Below, piece by piece: positions 1-7,231 of a stretch of 16,495 nucleotides of DNA. A program made the position numbers and the translations under genes. Positions within the stretch are counted from its first letter, which is position 1. Each line of letters begins with the position of its first letter. The stretch spans positions 1 to 16,495 of the forward strand of contig PJAB01001187.1 of the NCBI GenBank assembly GCA_002887195.1. Reading direction: 5' to 3'. This DNA comes from Chrysochromulina parva. Its lineage: Eukaryota > Haptophyta > Prymnesiales > Chrysochromulinaceae. Under the pieces are notes generated by a model. The model worked only from the letters and a program-made list of their open reading frames with translations, was not told the DNA's origin and did no database searches.

Positions 1-119
1 ACTCGAGAGGGTGGATCTGCATGCAAGTGCTCACCACGGCGTCGGGAGAATGCACTCGAGAGGGTGGATCTGCATGCAAGTGCTCACCACGGCGTCGGGA
101 GAATGCACTCGAGAGGGTG
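1..119. repeat. 53-bp tandem repeat, about 2.2 copies
   Basis: Copies start at 1, 54 and 107 (the last is partial) and the first two are identical. The unit length is not a multiple of three, so the frames open across it are unlikely to be coding. On the minus strand each full unit contains GCCGTGGTGAGCACTTGCAT, nearly the same as the probable donor junction of the putative exon at 281-431. A further short copy of this segment lies at 266-283. I read the array as intronic on the minus strand. The stretch between 120 and 265 shows nothing recognisable. Confidence 0.85.
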
Positions 120-280
120 GGCGTGCGGTGGCGGCAAGTGGGGCAAAGGGCGGGGAGTGGGAGGCATTTGGCAGGAACGAGGCAGGCCACAGAGAGGCAG
201 CAGCCAACAGCTGCGGGGGGCGGCATGGGGGCGGGCAGAGCAGGCAGGCCAACAGGACGCATCAGCATGCAAGTGCTCAC

Positions 281-431
281 CACAGCGCAGATGCCTCCGG
301 TTGGGTCGTGGGCGGCATGGGCAACAGTGACCTCGCCGTTCGTTAGGACCTCGTCGAGAGACTCTCCTAATAAAGGACAGGGCTCGCGGCCAGGGGCCTC
401 GTAAAGGTCATCAGGATCCGCTGGGATCGCC
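281..431 (-). CDS. Putative partial exon of an unrecognised gene
   Basis: The minus frame is open from 451 down to 281, bounded upstream by an in-frame TGA at 454-452. It reads as protein-like sequence, including DPDDLYEAPGREPCP and then NGEVTVAHAAHDPTGGICAV. It ends at a consensus-like donor, GTG|GTGAGC (exon end 281, phase 0). Possible acceptors are CTTAG| at 432 (exon from 431) and CCCAG| at 421 (exon from 420); I cannot choose between them. The next exon, leftwards, is not visible in the window. I do not recognise the family. The basis is residue composition plus a good donor only, so this may be a chance open frame. Confidence 0.4.
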
Positions 432-470
432 CTAAGCGATCGCGCGCAGCGTCAAGAGGTACTGAGGTAG

Positions 471-491
471 GCTCCCCCCTCTTGGGGGAGC
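471..491. other. Perfect 8-bp GC-rich hairpin
   Basis: Eight bases pair perfectly (GCTCCCCC with GGGGGAGC) around a five-base CTCTT loop. No T-run follows on either strand, and it lies in otherwise featureless DNA. Apart from this hairpin and the 824-1008 duplication, I see no gene or RNA in 452-946. Confidence 0.5.
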
Positions 492-823
492 AAGGTGCTC
501 GTGGAATTGGCAGGCTCAGATGAAGAGCTCGATGTGCTGGCGGCTTCATTGGCGAACAAGGAAGTGATGAGTTAGTAATGAGATGTGGCAGGTAGATGGT
601 GCGGCATGCTCGCTAGAGCCGCCGACGCGCGACGGATCTGACGGATTTGACGGGTCTCTCGACTCTCGACCGTGCGTGGTGCGGTGCCTCGAGTGCACAT
701 GGGTGCGAGACGCTGTATGCCTGTATCTCTGGGTTCGTGGATGGGGATGCTGGGAAGGTGCTGGTTATTGTGTTTTTTCCCTTCTGCGCCATGTTTCAAC
801 GAGTGTGAAATGCCGGATCATGT

Positions 824-1008
824 TGAACGTGAACTCAGAGATACAATCTCCCTTCCGCGTCTTTGGTAGGTCTTCACGCGAAATCAGAGTGGTCTACTAT
901 TTTTCATGTTTATAAGGCCCCACCCCTACACCTGTTTGGGAATTGAATGATGAACGTGAACTCGGAGATACAATCTCCCTTCCGCGTCTTTGGTCTTCAC
1001 GCGAAATC
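824..1008 (+). repeat. Direct duplication at the 5' end of the isomerase gene
   Basis: The segment 824-885 is repeated at 951-1008 with about 95 percent identity, apart from four extra bases (TAGG) in the first copy. Both copies are open in the same sense and begin with an ATG-led NVNSEIQSPFRVFG peptide. The second copy forms the N-terminus of the 947-1846 frame. The first copy stops at 913-915 and is not connected to the gene. Confidence 0.9.
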
Positions 1009-1846
1009 GCGAAAGCCTTCAACCTTCGCGCCTGCCGCAATGAGAGGCCTTGCCGCAAACCTTTCTTTCTTCTTCAAGGACCGTCCGTTCATAGAGCGAT
1101 TTGCTGCCTCTCGCGCTGCGGGTTTCCGTGCGGTCGAGTTTATGTTTGCCGGCGATGGCAAGTACGCCTGTGACTCTGCCGATGTACGCAGAGCTCTGGA
1201 GGAAAATGAGCTCGAGCAGGCACTCTTGAACGCGCCTGCCGGCGACTGGCTGAATGGCGAGCGCGGTATCGGTGGCATAGCCGCACGAGAGACCGATTGG
1301 AAGGCGAGCTTCGAGTATGGGCTCCGGTTTGCTCAGGACGTTCGCTGCTCCAAGATGCACATTATGGCAGGGCTGCGCTCACACGGAGCGACCGAAGATG
1401 TGTACGTCGAGCGGCTTCGGTGGGCGAGCAGAATCGCCGCTGACGTGGGCGTGTGCATTTGCGTCGAGCCCTTGAACCCAACCGACTTTCCCGGATATCT
1501 CGTTCCTGACGTTTCTTCAGCGCTACGCATACTGGAAAGGGTTGACGCGCCAGGCCACTGCCAGTTGCAATTAGATCTGTACCATGTCGCGATGGTTGAG
1601 GGCACTGACCTTACCAGCGTGATCCGAAGAGCGCTGCCTCACACTGCCCATGTCCAGATTGCCAACCCTCCTGGGCGAAACGAACCCGGCGTCGGGGTCA
1701 TCGATTTCCCTCCGCTGCTCGCACAGCTCGGCGAGCTTGGCTACAGCGGTTGGGTTGGGTGCGAATACAAGCCCTCCACGCCGATTACCGAGCAGTCGCT
1801 CGAGTGGGCGCGAGCTGCTGGATGGTTGACCCCAGCAACGGCATGA
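947..1846 (+). CDS. Hydroxypyruvate isomerase-like TIM-barrel protein
   Basis: This 299-residue single-exon protein resembles the Hyi branch of the AP-endonuclease-2 xylose-isomerase-like TIM-barrel fold, which interconverts hydroxypyruvate and tartronate semialdehyde. The family N-terminus is seen as RGLAANLSFFFKDRPFIERF. Likely metal or acid-base residues are E174 (CVEPLNP), D210 and H213 (QLDLYH), Q237 (HVQIANPPGRNEPG) and E273 (GCEYKP). Their spacing is close to that of bacterial Hyi. Bacterial proteins start near M32 (ATG at 1040), so residues 1-31, encoded in duplicated DNA, are either a targeting presequence or untranslated. The substrate is inferred from family likeness; a related sugar-acid isomerase or epimerase is possible. 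The gene converges on the rubredoxin gene. Confidence 0.85.
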   Translation: MMNVNSEIQSPFRVFGLHAKSRKPSTFAPAAMRGLAANLSFFFKDRPFIERFAASRAAGFRAVEFMFAGDGKYACDSADVRRALEENELEQALLNAPAGDWLNGERGIGGIAARETDWKASFEYGLRFAQDVRCSKMHIMAGLRSHGATEDVYVERLRWASRIAADVGVCICVEPLNPTDFPGYLVPDVSSALRILERVDAPGHCQLQLDLYHVAMVEGTDLTSVIRRALPHTAHVQIANPPGRNEPGVGVIDFPPLLAQLGELGYSGWVGCEYKPSTPITEQSLEWARAAGWLTPATA

Positions 1847-2179
1847 ACTTGAGCGACCCGAAGTAGACCGGGAGGCACACCACTCTTACGGGCGCCGGAC
1901 GACCGGTGCACAGAAGCTTTTTGCGATTACGAGGGATACGCGACGGAAGATGCGTGTGCATATCATGTATGCATATACCACACCTCTTCAACTAGGAAAT
2001 AATCTCTGTTTGCGCTCGCGTGCGAGAAGACCACCTGCACCATGTCGCATGTGGGGGACTGTAAGCCCGCACGCATGGACCCATGGGGCCCATCTCTCTG
2101 TGCGTGCGAAAGCCACGGGCCACGAGTGCTCCAGAGGCCAAGGGCGCGGGAACTCTTGCGGTGTCCTGCCGATTCTTCT
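1847..2179. other. Convergent intergenic region
   Basis: This is about 330 bp between the stop codons of the isomerase (+) and rubredoxin (-) genes, and it should hold both 3' UTRs. I see no coding frame with family resemblance, no RNA gene and no repeat. An alternating ATGCATATCATGTATGCATA-like AT-rich patch lies near 1955-1980. Confidence 0.5.
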
Positions 2180-2593
2180 TTAGATGGTCAGGCCGAGGTA
2201 CACCAGCACGGCGGTCACCACGGCAACCGCCGCCGTGCCATAGATGAGTGGGCTGTCGTTGATTTGAGCGGTCACGCCGCCGGCCTTCTTCACGAAGCGT
2301 CGGCGCGGGCCCGCGCACTGCGGGCACTTCCAGCGGGGGCGAAGCTCCTCGAACGGCCTGTCAGCGCTCGGCTCGTAGATGTAGCCGCAGTCAGCGCATA
2401 CCCACTCGCCCGGCCAGTAGCCCTTCTCCTCCAGGAGCTCCTCGGTCGACTTCTTCTTCTTGCCGAACTGCATGACTGCGGGCTCGGCGCGGACGGCCGC
2501 GCGGGATAGCGTGCGCGCGCCCATCGGGGCGACGGCCGCACGAAGCGCCTCCGACGCAGTGCACGCCAGACACAGAAGGGCGACTCGAAGCAT
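2180..2593 (-). CDS. Plastid-targeted membrane-anchored rubredoxin
   Basis: This 137-residue single-exon protein has a hydrophobic leader (MLRVALLCLACTASEA) followed by an Ala/Arg-rich, acid-poor stretch to about residue 40. That layout fits a bipartite presequence for a secondary plastid. The rubredoxin domain spans about residues 60-103, with iron ligands C66 and C69 (CADCGYIYEP) and C90 and C93 (CPQCAGPRRRF). One membrane span follows at about 116-136. Rubredoxin with a C-terminal anchor is the design of the thylakoid RBD1/RubA proteins used in photosystem II and I assembly, and that role is inferred here. The loop between the two CxxC pairs is only 20 residues, shorter than in classical rubredoxins. 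It may belong to a short-loop algal subfamily. Confidence 0.88.
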   Translation of the reverse strand: MLRVALLCLACTASEALRAAVAPMGARTLSRAAVRAEPAVMQFGKKKKSTEELLEEKGYWPGEWVCADCGYIYEPSADRPFEELRPRWKCPQCAGPRRRFVKKAGGVTAQINDSPLIYGTAAVAVVTAVLVYLGLTI

Positions 2594-2832
2594 TTTTTGC
2601 AGGGAGTATCTCCGCGCGGAGAGGTGTGACTCGCGGGGAGCTTTCTCGTAACTTTCTGACGGTTTTAACGAAGTTTAGCTGCTCCCCTCAACGTTCTGCG
2701 TCTCGCACCGGCGACTACGCTCAAACAACCCACAGCAAGGGAAGGACGTCCCCGAGAAGCGAGATGACTTCGCCGACTGTGAGTCGGGATGATCATTGAC
2801 AAAACTGATGACAAGACCTCGTCCCCTGTTCT

Positions 2833-5343
2833 TCAGATTTGGAATTCAATGACCTCGGCCGTCGCCGGTGCCGCGCCCGCGGCGGCCGCGACGAGCGCCT
2901 CGTCAATCTCTTCGACAGCAAAGGAGGGCGATTGGTCCATTCCAAAGAGCTCAAGGCGCGACGAATGGAAGTGGAGCAGTGATGGACGGTGGCCCACGGA
3001 GAGGTACGTGATGCCCGGGACGGCGCCAATGGCGCGGTACATGGCGGCCTCATTTTTGAGGTCGAGGGCGGAGGTTGCCTCATCGAGGATCGCGAGGCGC
3101 GGCTTGTTGACGAGCACGCGCGCGAACGCGAGCCTTTGCTGCTCGCCCAAGCTCAGCTCATCACCCCAGTCGCGCACCTGCAATCAGCGCCCATCATCAG
3201 CGTTCATTATCAGCGCCCATCATCAGCGCCCATCATCAGCGCCCATCATCAGCGCCCATCATCAGCGCCCATCATCAGCGCTCATCATCAGCGCCCATCA
3301 TCAGCGCTCATCATCAGCGCCCATCATCAGCGCCCATCATCAGCGCTCATCATCAGCGCCCATCATCAGCGCCCATCATCAGCGCCCATCAGCGCCCAAC
3401 AGAGTCCACTCACCTTCCATGAGCGGCACGTCCGCGGCACTCACCTAACACAATCGCACCTCAATTGCATTCAATCGCACTCTCGAGGAGCCTAATCATT
3501 GCTAATCAATCTCATACGATGCTAATCAATCGCACTCAATCGCACTCTCGAGGAGCCTAATCATTGCTAATCAATCTCATACGATGCTAATCAATCGCAC
3601 TCAATCGCACTCTCGAGGAGCCGAATCATTGCTAATCAATCGCACTCAATCGCACTCTCAATTAGCCGAATCATTGCTAATCAATCGCACTCAATCGCAC
3701 TCTCGAGTAGCCGAATCCACGTACCCGATCAAGCCCCTCCTTGCCAAGCGCAGCCAGCCGACCAAGCTGCACCGTCTGGAGCGCACGCAGGAGCGCCTCA
3801 TCCGTGTTCGTGCGCGACCACTCGTCGACAGTGCTTGGGTACACAAGCTGCTGGCGCAAGCTGCCCAGCGTGCAATAGGGGCGCTGCGGCAAGAACATGG
3901 TCTGCCCGACGGGTGGGCGCGTGACCTCACCGGAGCCGCGATCCCACAGGCCGGCCATCGCGCGCAGCATGGAGGACTTGCCTGTGCCCGAGTTGCCCAT
4001 GATGAGCAAATGGTGGCCCGCATGCACGTCGACCGACACGTTGGCGAAGAGCTTGCGAGTGCCGTCGGGGGTGAGAAGGCACAAGTCACGCACCTGATGA
4101 GGGAGGCAATCAGCGGCCATCAGTGGCAATCAAGGAGCTCGCGAGGGCCGTTGGGAAAGATGAGGCTCAGGCGACGCACCATGAGCAATGGCTCTTTCGC
4201 CCCCCCCAGGGTGCAATCAGTATTCAATCATCATTCAATCATCATTCAATCATCATTCAATCAGCATGCAATCAGCATGCAATCAGCATGCAATCAGCAT
4301 GAAATCAGCATGCAATCAGGCGACGCACCGTGAGCAATGGCTCTTTCGGGTCCCCCCAGGGTGCAATCTCTCGGTTGAAGATGCGGCCCGTCGTAGCGAC
4401 GCCCAGTAGGGGCTGAGCCGCCAGCGGCGACGCTGCTGGCGGCGGCGGCGCTGCTGCTACAGCTGCCAGCGCCGCCGCTGCCCCGTCCGCGGCGCCCAGG
4501 GGCGGTGCGGACGGCGGGCCACGCTGCCCGTACAGAATTCGATCCCATATTGAGCGCTCGGGTTCATCCACTGGCTGAGTGAGTCGAGCGAGGTGTTCTT
4601 TGCTCAGCCGGAACGTCGCGTTACTCTCGCCGCCGCTTTGGAAGCTCTCCATGCGCTCGACGAACGTGCTCAGCCGAGCGAGCCCTGTGGGGAAACACGA
4701 GAGGATGGTCCTCAGAGGTCCTCAGAGATCCTCAGAGGTCCTCAAAGGTCCTCAGAGGTCCTCAAAAGCCATCAGAGGCACTCAGAGGGCCATCAGAGGA
4801 CCATCAGAGGGCCATCAGAGAGCCATCACCTGCGGAGAAGGACGATAGGCCCTCGAACTGGTTGACGATGATTGACAGGTCATTCAGGACGTGATTGAAC
4901 GCGCCGGTCGATTGCGTAATCACGCCGAGCTCTACGGAGCCTGCCAAATGTGGGCATCAAGACGATGAGCACCGGCAGTGCCAAACGTGGACAGCGAGAC
5001 GATGAGCACCGGCAGGAGGCCATCACAGGCCATCAGAAAGGCCATCAGAGAGGCAACCAGAGGCTTTCAGGGAGGCCATCAGGGGTCATCAGACATCATC
5101 AGAGAGGCAACCAGAGGCTTTCGGGGAGGCCATTACCTGCAAAGTAGAGAGGGGAGACGACGAGAACCGGTAGGATCTGGATCAGGTACGAGTAGCCCAC
5201 TGTGAAGAACTCGAGGTTGCGCATAGTGCCTAGGATGGCGCGCTTGTTGCCCACCACGCCACTCAGCCGCGCGCTCACTTCGGCCGCCTCCTGCGCTTCA
5301 CCCTGGGACAAGAGCGAGCACGGCGAGCATCAGGGAGAGGTGC

Positions 5344-5377
<34 letters not shown>

Positions 5378-6709
5378 GCCCAGAGAGAGAGAGAGGTGCT
5401 CAGAGAGAGAGGCGATCAGAGAGAGGTGCTCAGAGAGAGGTGCTCAGAGAGGCGATCAGAGAGAGGCGATCAGAGAAGGTGCTCAGAGAGAGGTGCTCAG
5501 AGAGAGAGGCGATCAGAGAGAGAGGCGATCAGAGAGACCAGATCGTTGCCGATCTGCGCCCACCTGGTAGACACCCACCTGATAGAGAGACCCTCAGAGA
5601 GGCAATCAGAGAGGCAATCAGAGAGGCGATCAGAGCCGATCCGCGCCCACCTGGTAGAAGGCGATAGACTCTGCGTTCTCTCTCAAGCGCACAAGCGAGT
5701 AGCGCAAGTCAGCCTCGCGTAAGAGCTGCTGCGCATTCTGACCAACGAGAGCCTGGCCGAGCTTGATGGTGGTTATGGAGCCCACGCCCGCGTACACGAA
5801 GATGGCGTAGAACAGATTGGGGTAGATGGAGTACAGGATGCCCGAAAAGGAGGCGAGGTCGATGACGGCCGTCATCAGTGTGATGAAGAAGTCGAGTGAC
5901 ACCTTGGTGAACGCTGCCACGTCCTCAGTGATGCGCTGGTCCGGGTTGTCAATCTCGCGGTCAATCTCAATCTTGTAGTACGCCTGGTCGGAGTAGTACT
6001 GCCGTGCGAGCTCCGTCGTCATCCACTCACGCCAGTTGAGTGCGAGCCGCGCGCGCTGGAACTTGTAGAGCACCTGACGAGGGAGGCACTCAGCGGGCAT
6101 CAGCGGCCATCCGCATGAATCAGCTGCAGCCAGAGGCCCACGTGAAACTCATGGAGCACGCCCATCAGCGGCAGTCAGCGGCAGTCAGCGACCCTCATGA
6201 TACTCATAGAGCACCGTTAGCGGTGTGGCCACAGCCAAGCCGAGGGCGTAGTTGGCCGTCTTCTCAAGGAAGAGGACCTGATCCTTGGCCGAAAGGGCCG
6301 AGTAGAAGTCACGGCCGACGTACGAGAAGATCACCGAGACGCCCGAGTTCATCAGGACGAGCAGCAGCATCAGCCCAAAGTTGAGCTTGGCGCCCTCGGC
6401 CTGCTGAAAGTAAGGCAGCGCGAGGCGCCAGAAGAGGCGCAGGCGCTCCTGCACGGTGACTGGCGCCGCCGCGTCCATTGAGACATCGCCTTCAGAAACC
6501 TCACCCTCATTTGCCGCCGTCGCGCAGATGGGCCGCGCGCGCGCCGCCGACGACGACGCCGCCACTGCCACGAGCGGCGGCACGGCCGCCGCGCCTCGCC
6601 GTCGCAAGACGACGGGCGGCGCGGCGGCGAGCGCGGTCAGGCCTATCGACAGGGCCGAGGAGGAGGTCGTGGTCGCAAAGAGCGACACCAATAGTAGCGG
6701 CCGGTGCAT
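2833..6709 (-). CDS. ABC half-transporter, SbmA/YddA-ABCD type (7 exons)
   Basis: My splice model is exons 6709-6215, 6073-5651, 5302-5137, 4940-4830, 4684-4329, 4093-3725 and 3177-2833, giving 754 residues with no internal stop. All introns are GT-AG. Residues 1 to about 60 look like a signal or targeting sequence (MHRPLLLVSLFATTTSSSAL). Residues about 75-350 form the ABC_membrane_2 type transmembrane domain, including RLALNWREWMT, SIAFYQ|GEAQEA and YFAG|SVELG across exon joins. The nucleotide-binding domain has Walker A GNSGTGKS (550-557), signature LSLGEQQ (648-654), Walker B LAILDE (668-673) and H-loop H703. Related proteins include bacterial YddA-like exporters and plant plastid or peroxisomal ABCD proteins. 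A half-transporter would act as a dimer. The substrate is unknown and plastid location is inferred. Residues 430-480 form a Pro/Ala-rich linker. Confidence 0.88.
3185..3400. repeat. 13-bp minisatellite, about 16 copies
   Basis: The unit is CAGCGCCCATCAT on the plus strand, with CAGCGCTCATCAT variants at irregular places. Copies start every 13 bases from 3185 to about 3380, then one shorter copy. It lies inside ABC intron 6. All frames are open across it, which creates spurious open frames. Confidence 0.95.
3472..3714. repeat. Higher-order repeat with 65- and 45-bp units
   Basis: The landmark CACTCTCGAG or its variant recurs at 3478, 3543, 3608, 3653 and 3698, giving spacings of 65, 65, 45 and 45. 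The longer unit contains an extra 20 bases around CTCATACGATG. The array lies inside ABC intron 6, on the donor side. Confidence 0.9.
4094..4328 (-). other. ABC transporter intron 5 (235 nt)
   Basis: The donor is CTCACG|GTGCGTCG and the acceptor is CATCAG|GTGCGTGA, phase 0, restoring LLTVRDLCLLTPDG. The first six intron bases equal the first six bases of exon 6. The interior holds an 11-bp minisatellite (4222-4320), a copy of the exon-5 end with its donor (4167-4218), and at 4094-4112 the shared 19-nt acceptor motif. Confidence 0.85.
4222..4320. repeat. 11-bp minisatellite, about 9-10 copies
   Basis: The unit changes gradually from TTCAATCATCA to TGCAATCAGCA along the array. It is intronic (ABC intron 5) and sits between two copies of the exon-5 end. 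Confidence 0.92.
4685..4829 (-). other. ABC transporter intron 4 (145 nt)
   Basis: The donor is TCCGCAG|GTGATGG and the acceptor is CCCCACAG|GGCTCG, phase 1, restoring SSFSAGLARLSTF. On the plus strand the interior is a run of TCCTCAGAGG units (about 4708-4765) followed by GGCCATCAGA units (about 4765-4828). Confidence 0.82.
4941..5136 (-). other. ABC transporter intron 3 (196 nt)
   Basis: The donor is TTTGCAG|GTAATG and the acceptor is TTTGGCAG|GCTCC, phase 1, restoring PLYFAGSVELG. The intron's 3' part is a 36- to 37-bp tandem duplication (4940-4975 and 4979-5012) that resembles the last 34 nt of exon 3 (5137-5170). The 5' part has repeats of GGCCTCCCTGAAAGCCTCTG type. Confidence 0.82.
5303..5650 (-). 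other. ABC transporter intron 2 (348 nt), CT/GA-rich repeat
   Basis: The donor is TACCAG|GTGGGCGC and the acceptor is TGTCCCAG|GGTGAAG, phase 0; joining restores SIAFYQGEAQEA. On the plus strand the interior is (GA)n plus irregular GAGAGAGGCGATCA and GAGAGAGGTGCTCA units between 5340 and 5640. A copy of the exon-2 end plus donor (CTACCAGGTGGGCGCAGATC in gene sense) lies inside the intron at about 5545-5570. Confidence 0.85.
5340..5640. repeat. GA microsatellite and irregular GA-rich minisatellite
   Basis: A pure (GA)n run lies near 5349-5374, followed by irregular mixtures of GAGAGAGGTGCTCA and GAGAGAGGCGATCA. The array is intronic in the ABC gene. The Arg/Glu-rich open frames across it are compositional artefacts. 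Confidence 0.93.
6074..6214 (-). other. ABC transporter intron 1 (141 nt)
   Basis: The donor is ACG|GTGCTCTA and the acceptor is CGTCAG|GTGCTCTA, both phase 0. The first eight intron bases are identical to the first eight bases of the next exon, an exact 8-nt direct repeat. The last 19 bases are close to the shared acceptor motif found in intron 5 and in the FHA-gene intron. The interior has short CTGATGCC/CTGACTGCC-type repeats. Confidence 0.85.
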
Positions 6710-7231
6710 GGTATCGGATCGTCAGTGCTCGCACCGCCCACGTCCGCGAAAGGCGAGACCGCGAACTTTTCGGTCGACTTCCCTCGAAGATGCCATGCGC
6801 GAAGATGCGCCGTCTCGGTGTTTTGAGGCGCCCGAAGTTACGCCGCGTGAACTCAACGTGACGGTGTCGATCACATGGGACGGTACATATACATGTAACA
6901 AGAATGCAGCTGGTCAAAGAATGCATCAACATGTGTTTACATGTCGGTATGGCACACTAGACACTTCGACAAAGTGTAACACGCTAGTTACAATTCCGGT
7001 GAGTGAAGAATGCTGCATCGCATGCGTATGTCATGATGTATGCACTAAAATGCGGTGAGTAATAAACTACACGGATAAACAAACTATACGTCACGTCTAA
7101 ACAAACTACACGTCACGTCCTCACCCGTTGCGACAAGCGAGGACCGGCGAGTGCGCGGGAAATTCCTGCGCGCGGGCCGCGGGCCTTTTCAAGGGTGACT
7201 GGTTGGTTCCCTGTTATCTTCGGCTCACGTG
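6710..7231. other. Intergenic region upstream of the ABC transporter
   Basis: This 520-bp stretch lies between the ABC start codon and the 3' end of the AP2-like gene; both genes are on the minus strand. It is more AT-rich than its flanks between about 6880 and 7110 and holds the 22-bp repeat described separately. I see no convincing coding exon or RNA gene. Confidence 0.55.
7076..7119. promoter_or_regulatory. Two tandem 22-bp units with ACGTCACGTC cores
   Basis: TAAACAAACTATACGTCACG (first 20 of 22 bases) at 7076 recurs at 7098 with one change, T to C. Each unit has an ACGT-core element (ACGTCACGTC) of the kind bound by bZIP proteins in other eukaryotes. It lies about 370-410 bp upstream of the ABC start codon, so a promoter role is plausible but unproven. 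Confidence 0.4.

Larger units (their letters stand above)
3178..3724 (-). other. ABC transporter intron 6 (547 nt)
   Basis: The donor is CGG|GTACGTGG and the acceptor is GATTGCAG|GTGCGCGAC, phase 0, restoring GLDRVRDWGDELSLGEQQ. Its two halves are different tandem arrays: a 65/45-bp higher-order repeat next to the donor and a 13-bp minisatellite next to the acceptor. The acceptor is itself part of a variant repeat unit. Confidence 0.87.

Noticed and set aside
1..404. Plus-strand open frames over the 53-bp repeats
   Set aside because: The unit length is not a multiple of three and the same DNA is open in several frames on both strands, so no frame is supported.
3185..3400. Regular short repeats resembling a CRISPR array
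   Set aside because: The 13-bp units are directly adjacent with no unique spacers, and they lie inside an intron of a eukaryotic gene. It is a minisatellite.
5202..5722. Arg/Glu-rich plus-strand open frames
   Set aside because: They are translations of the GA-rich intronic repeat and overlap real minus-strand exons of the ABC gene.
2833..6709. The ABC transporter pieces as a broken pseudogene or several small genes
   Set aside because: All six gaps have GT-AG ends with matching phase, and joining restores every conserved ABC motif with no stop or frameshift.
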